Below are positions 60,762 to 64,000 of a stretch of DNA of 64,000 nucleotides, one piece after another. This stretch comes from CAYRJD01 sp965212125. GTDB lineage: Bacteria > Actinomycetota > Acidimicrobiia > Acidimicrobiales > Poriferisodalaceae. A model generated the notes under the pieces. The model saw nothing but the letters and a program-made list of their open reading frames with translations, did no database searches and was not told the origin of the DNA. The stretch spans positions 1,674,001-1,738,000 of the forward strand of contig OZ243045.1 of NCBI GenBank assembly GCA_965212125.1, read 5' to 3'. Each line of letters starts with the position of its first letter. Within the stretch, counting starts at the first letter, position 1. The translations under genes and the position numbers were made by a program.

Positions 60762-61611
60762 AGATCTCCATCCAGCTGCCGGAGCGCAGGCGTTTGATTC
60801 GCTCGGCCATCGGCGGGTGGGTTGTGAACAGCCCTTTGAAGCCCATCTTGCGGCTGGCTAGCGGGTTGACGATGTACATCTGCGCTTGATTTGCGTCCGC
60901 CAGGCTCGGTATGTGCTTGGAGGCCGCATCAAGTTTTTCAAGCGCCCGTGCCAGCGGCTCACCGTCGTTGATCAGCCGGGCGGCGGTGCGATCGGCTTGG
61001 TACTCGCGGCTGCGGCTGATCGCCATCTGAATCATGAACGCCGCAACCGGCGCCAGGAAAATAAGCAGCAGCTCGCCTATCGGGTTGCGGTCGCTGTTGC
61101 CGCGCCCGCCACCGAAGATGAGGGCGAACTGCGCCATGCGAGCGGCGAAGGTAATGGCGGTGGCTACCGCTGCCGCGACCGAGCCGATGAGGATGTCGCG
61201 GTTTTTGATGTGCGACATTTCGTGCGCCAGCACGCCGCGGATTTCGTACCAGTCAAGCTCGCGCAGCATTCCCTCGGTGATGCACACCGCCGCGTGTTTG
61301 GGATTGCGGCCGGTGGCGAAGGCGTTGGGCTGCGGGTCGGGGCTGACGTAGATGCGCGGCACCGGCAGTCCGGCGAGCTGCGAAAGCTCTTGCACCGCTG
61401 CGCGATACTTCGGCAGCTTGTCGGGCGGCACCTCTTTGGCGCGCGCCGAGCGGATTGCCAGCTTGTCTGAAAACCAGTAGCTGCCGCCGACTAACAGGAT
61501 CGCAATGAAAAAAGCGATGAATAGTCCGTTGGCTCCAAAGAAGCTGCCGATGAACAGGATTAGCCCGCCGAGGGCTGCCAGCAGAATGGCTGTTTTGGCT
61601 GTGTTTCGCAT
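60760..61611 (-). CDS. htpX: Membrane zinc metalloprotease HtpX
   Basis: The 283-aa product is of usual length for HtpX (M48B). Two N-terminal membrane segments lie at about 7-23 and 28-44. The cytosolic zinc site is HEMSH (H130, E131, H134), with the third ligand E203 in SREYQAD. Two more hydrophobic segments (about 142-168 and 179-197) separate them. HtpX degrades damaged or misfolded membrane proteins, together with FtsH in other bacteria. It starts 51 bp after the acs stop on the same strand, so the two may be co-transcribed. GGAG precedes the ATG by 10 nt. The C-terminal motif FTTHPPMAERI is typical of the family. Confidence 0.95.
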   Translation of the reverse strand: MRNTAKTAILLAALGGLILFIGSFFGANGLFIAFFIAILLVGGSYWFSDKLAIRSARAKEVPPDKLPKYRAAVQELSQLAGLPVPRIYVSPDPQPNAFATGRNPKHAAVCITEGMLRELDWYEIRGVLAHEMSHIKNRDILIGSVAAAVATAITFAARMAQFALIFGGGRGNSDRNPIGELLLIFLAPVAAFMIQMAISRSREYQADRTAARLINDGEPLARALEKLDAASKHIPSLADANQAQMYIVNPLASRKMGFKGLFTTHPPMAERIKRLRSGSWMEI

Positions 61612-61662
61612 TGTTTGTTTGCTCCGGTTTCGGCGCGCTGTTAGCTGAGTTGTGCTGCGCTG

Positions 61663-63750
61663 CTAGTTGGCCAACGCGGCAGCCGCACGATCACGAACCT
61701 CTTCCACCACGGCCGCATCCGCCAGCGTCGTCGTGTCGCCCAGGTCGCGGCCTTCGGCCACGTCTCGCAACAAGCGCCTCATTATTTTACCCGAACGGGT
61801 TTTGGGTAGGTCGGGCACCAGCACGACCGCCTTCGGTCGCGCTATGGCACCCAGCTTTTGCGCCACGTGGCCGCGGATCTGTTCGGCTAGTTCGCTGGAC
61901 GGGTCGTTGCCGGAACGCAAGATGACATAGCCCACGATGGCTTGGCCGGTGGTGTCGTCGGTCGCACCCACCACCGCCGCTTCCGCCACCGCGGCGTGAT
62001 CTACCAGCGCGGACTCAACCTCGGTGGTGGAGATGCGGTGGCCGGACACGTTCATCACGTCATCAACCCGCCCCAGCAGCCAGAGGTAGCCGTCGGCATC
62101 GATCTTGGCGCCGTCGCCGGCGAAATAGCGACCGGGGTAGGTGCTCCAGTAGGTCTCTTTGTAGCGCTCCGGGTCGCCCCAGATGCCGCGCAGCATGCCG
62201 GGCCAGGGTTCGGTGATGGTGAGGTAGCCGCCGCCTTGCGTGATGGGATCGCCGGCGTCGCTAACTAGCTCGACTGAGATGCCGGGCAGGGCGTGGGTGG
62301 CCGAGCCGGGCTTGGTGGTGGTGACGCCGGGCAGCGGGGTGATCATGTGGCCGCCGGTTTCGGTCTGCCACCAGGTGTCCACGATCGGGCAGTTGCCGCC
62401 ACCGATGTGGTGGTGGTACCACATCCACGCTTCGGGATTGATCGGCTCGCCGACGGTGCCGAGCACGCGCAGCGACGACAGGTCGTGTCTTGCCACCTCG
62501 TCTGCGCCCCACTTCATAAAGGTGCGGATGGCGGTCGGGGCGGTGTAAAGCTGGGTCACGCCGTAGCGGCTGATGATGTCCCAGAGGCGATCTTTGGGCC
62601 AGTTGGCGCGGTCGCCAGTGCGGAACTCCGGGCGAGGGGTGTCGGGCGTGCCTTCGTAGATGACGGAGCTGGCGCCGTTGGCGAGCGGGCCGTACACGAT
62701 GTAGCTGTGTCCCGTTACCCAGCCGATGTCGGCGGCGCACCAGTACACGTCGGTGTCGGGGCGGAGGTCGAACACGTAGCGATGCGTGAAGGCGACTTGC
62801 GTTAGGTAGCCGCCGGTGGTGTGCATGATGCCCTTGGGTTTAGCGGTGGTGCCGGACGTGTAGAGCAGGTAGAGCAGGTCTTCGGAGTCCATGTGCTCGG
62901 GCGGGCAGTCGGCGGCGATGGTCGGGTCGGCCATCAGGTCGTGGTACCAGTGATCGGTTTGGTCGTTCCAGGCGGTGCTGCTGTCGGTGCCAGCGGCGGT
63001 GGCGGTGCCAGCGCCAGCGCCGATGCGGCGCACCACGACGACGTTTTCGATGGAGTCGGTGGCTGCCACTGCGGCGTCGGCGGTGGGCTTGAGCGGGAAG
63101 GGTTCGCCGCGGCGATAGCCACCGTCGGCGGTGATTAGCAGTTTGGCGCCAGCGTCGGAAATCCGATCCGACAGGGAGTCTGCGCTGAAGCCGCCGAACA
63201 CGACTGAGTGGGCGGCACCGATGCGTGCGCACGCCAGCATCGCCACCGCAAGCTCCGGGATCATCGGCAGATAGATGCAGACTCGGTCGCCGCGGGCGGT
63301 GCCGAGTTTTTTCAGCACGTTGGCGAAGCGGCTGACTTCGTCTAGCAGGTCGGCGTAGGTGATCGTGCGGGTGTCGCCGGGTTCGCCCTCCCACCAGAAC
63401 GCAACCTTGTCGCCCCGGCCGGCTTCAACGTGGCGGTCGAGGCAGTTGTAGGAGACGTTTAGTTTGCCGCCGACGAACCATTTGGCGAAGGGTAGATCCC
63501 AGCTGAGGGTGGTTTCGAAGTCTTGGAACCAACTGACGTGTTCGCGGGCTTGGCGTGCCCAGAAGGCCAGGCGGTCGGCGGCGGCTTCGTCGTAGAGGGA
63601 GCGGTCGGTGGTTAGGGCGTTGGCGGCGAAGTGTGCCGGCGGCGCAAAGGTGCGGCCTTCTTCGTAGTAGTCCTCGATGGTGGCGGGTGGCTGGGCGGGT
63701 GGCACGGCCGGCTCGTTTGGTTCGTTTGGTTGCGGCTTGTCTTTTGGCAC
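61663..63750 (-). CDS. acs: Acetyl-CoA synthetase (AMP-forming)
   Basis: The 695-aa product makes acetyl-CoA from acetate, ATP and CoA via acetyl-AMP in the cytosol. The start is GTG 63750 with AAGGGGG 8 nt upstream. It shows the adenylate-forming motifs: the phosphate loop YTSGTTAKPKG, the acetate/ATP pocket GTVGEPINPEAW and DTWWQTETGGHM, the hinge region FAGDGAKIDADGYLWLLGR with DDVMNVSGHRIST, and the C-terminal TRSGKIMRRLLRD. The last holds the catalytic lysine (K655), the usual site of regulatory acetylation. A Pro-rich extension of about 20 residues precedes the usual N-terminus, and a Gly/Ala/Thr-rich insertion (GAGAGTATAAGTD) lies near residue 250, which together explain the length (family about 650). 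Likely in one transcript with htpX. Confidence 0.96.
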   Translation of the reverse strand: MPKDKPQPNEPNEPAVPPAQPPATIEDYYEEGRTFAPPAHFAANALTTDRSLYDEAAADRLAFWARQAREHVSWFQDFETTLSWDLPFAKWFVGGKLNVSYNCLDRHVEAGRGDKVAFWWEGEPGDTRTITYADLLDEVSRFANVLKKLGTARGDRVCIYLPMIPELAVAMLACARIGAAHSVVFGGFSADSLSDRISDAGAKLLITADGGYRRGEPFPLKPTADAAVAATDSIENVVVVRRIGAGAGTATAAGTDSSTAWNDQTDHWYHDLMADPTIAADCPPEHMDSEDLLYLLYTSGTTAKPKGIMHTTGGYLTQVAFTHRYVFDLRPDTDVYWCAADIGWVTGHSYIVYGPLANGASSVIYEGTPDTPRPEFRTGDRANWPKDRLWDIISRYGVTQLYTAPTAIRTFMKWGADEVARHDLSSLRVLGTVGEPINPEAWMWYHHHIGGGNCPIVDTWWQTETGGHMITPLPGVTTTKPGSATHALPGISVELVSDAGDPITQGGGYLTITEPWPGMLRGIWGDPERYKETYWSTYPGRYFAGDGAKIDADGYLWLLGRVDDVMNVSGHRISTTEVESALVDHAAVAEAAVVGATDDTTGQAIVGYVILRSGNDPSSELAEQIRGHVAQKLGAIARPKAVVLVPDLPKTRSGKIMRRLLRDVAEGRDLGDTTTLADAAVVEEVRDRAAAALAN

Positions 63751-63793
63751 GGTTGTCGCCCCCTTTTGATTGTGGCGTGGTTGTTGCGGCCAG

Positions 63794-64000
63794 CTACTGC
63801 GGCTGGGTCGGTGTTGGCGGCTGGGTGGGCGGCGGCTGGGTCGGTGCTGGCGGCGGGGCGGGTGGCACGGCCGGCTCAGTCGACACGTGCCATTCAGCCA
63901 CCCAAAAGCTACCCAGCCCGGCCGGGTTAGTTAGATCGCCAGCCTCATCTAGCAGGGCGCGGCTTCGTAAGACTTCGTCGGCGGGTGCGGTGCGTTGGAA
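63794..64000 (-). CDS. 3' end of an unidentified gene with Pro-rich C-terminal tail
   Basis: From the window edge the minus strand is open for 68 codons to a TAG at 63794-63796. The visible part reads ADEVLRSRALLDEAGDL, then GSFWVAEWHVSTEP, then a Pro/Gln/Thr tail (PTQPPPTQPPTPTQPQ). The stop is 44 bp before the acs start, so it probably belongs to the same transcription unit. A short stretch of its tail DNA resembles the Pro-rich N-terminal extension of acs. Too little is visible to assign a family. Confidence 0.6.
   Translation of the reverse strand, partial: FQRTAPADEVLRSRALLDEAGDLTNPAGLGSFWVAEWHVSTEPAVPPAPPPAPTQPPPTQPPTPTQPQ

Overview
The window looks like part of the chromosome of a moderately high-GC actinobacterium. 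I would guess an acidimicrobial lineage, but this is inference only. The grounds are secreted proteins with three cell-wall-binding type 2 (CWB2, PF04122-like) repeats, frequent GTG/TTG starts, several apparently leaderless starts, and the absence of LPXTG anchors. There is no 16S rRNA or other decisive taxonomic marker.

Positions 1-59,114 are almost wholly an array of eight co-oriented (minus strand) paralogous genes for secreted, cell-wall-bound proteins, called genes 1-8 from left to right. Gene 1 (cut by the left edge), gene 2 (8,320 aa, about 25 kb), gene 3 (2,632 aa), gene 4 (981 aa), gene 5 (1,019 aa), gene 6 (1,248 aa), gene 7 (971 aa) and gene 8 (about 950 aa) share a signal peptide and three CWB2 repeats. 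Type A (genes 2, 3, 4, 6, 7, 8) then has one Ig-like repeat and an unassigned module of about 500 aa with conserved cysteines. Type B (genes 1 and 5) has a poly-glycine hinge instead. After that come 0 to about 62 tandem Ig-like repeats of about 100-120 aa. I read these as cell-surface stalks or adhesins of very different reach, anchored non-covalently by the CWB2 head.

The array shows strong signs of recombination. These are a higher-order repeat of about 1.65 kb inside gene 2, a block of roughly 98% identity shared by the heads of genes 1 and 5, a decayed tail downstream of gene 5, and fossils of lost or broken paralogs between genes 3/2, 6/5 and 1/2. A bipartite conserved motif lies 84-110 bp upstream of genes 3-7, so each gene probably has its own similarly regulated promoter.

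Between genes 1 and 2 (6,900-8,200) sits a cluster of four small paralogous ORFs of about 70-90 aa. Three of them have a TAYTAT box exactly 6 nt before the ATG, as expected for leaderless transcription. I do not recognise this family.

The right end (59,235-64,000) is ordinary housekeeping DNA: a crotonase-family protein, tRNA-Tyr(GTA), a YajQ-family protein, the HtpX protease, acetyl-CoA synthetase, and the 3' end of an unidentified gene.
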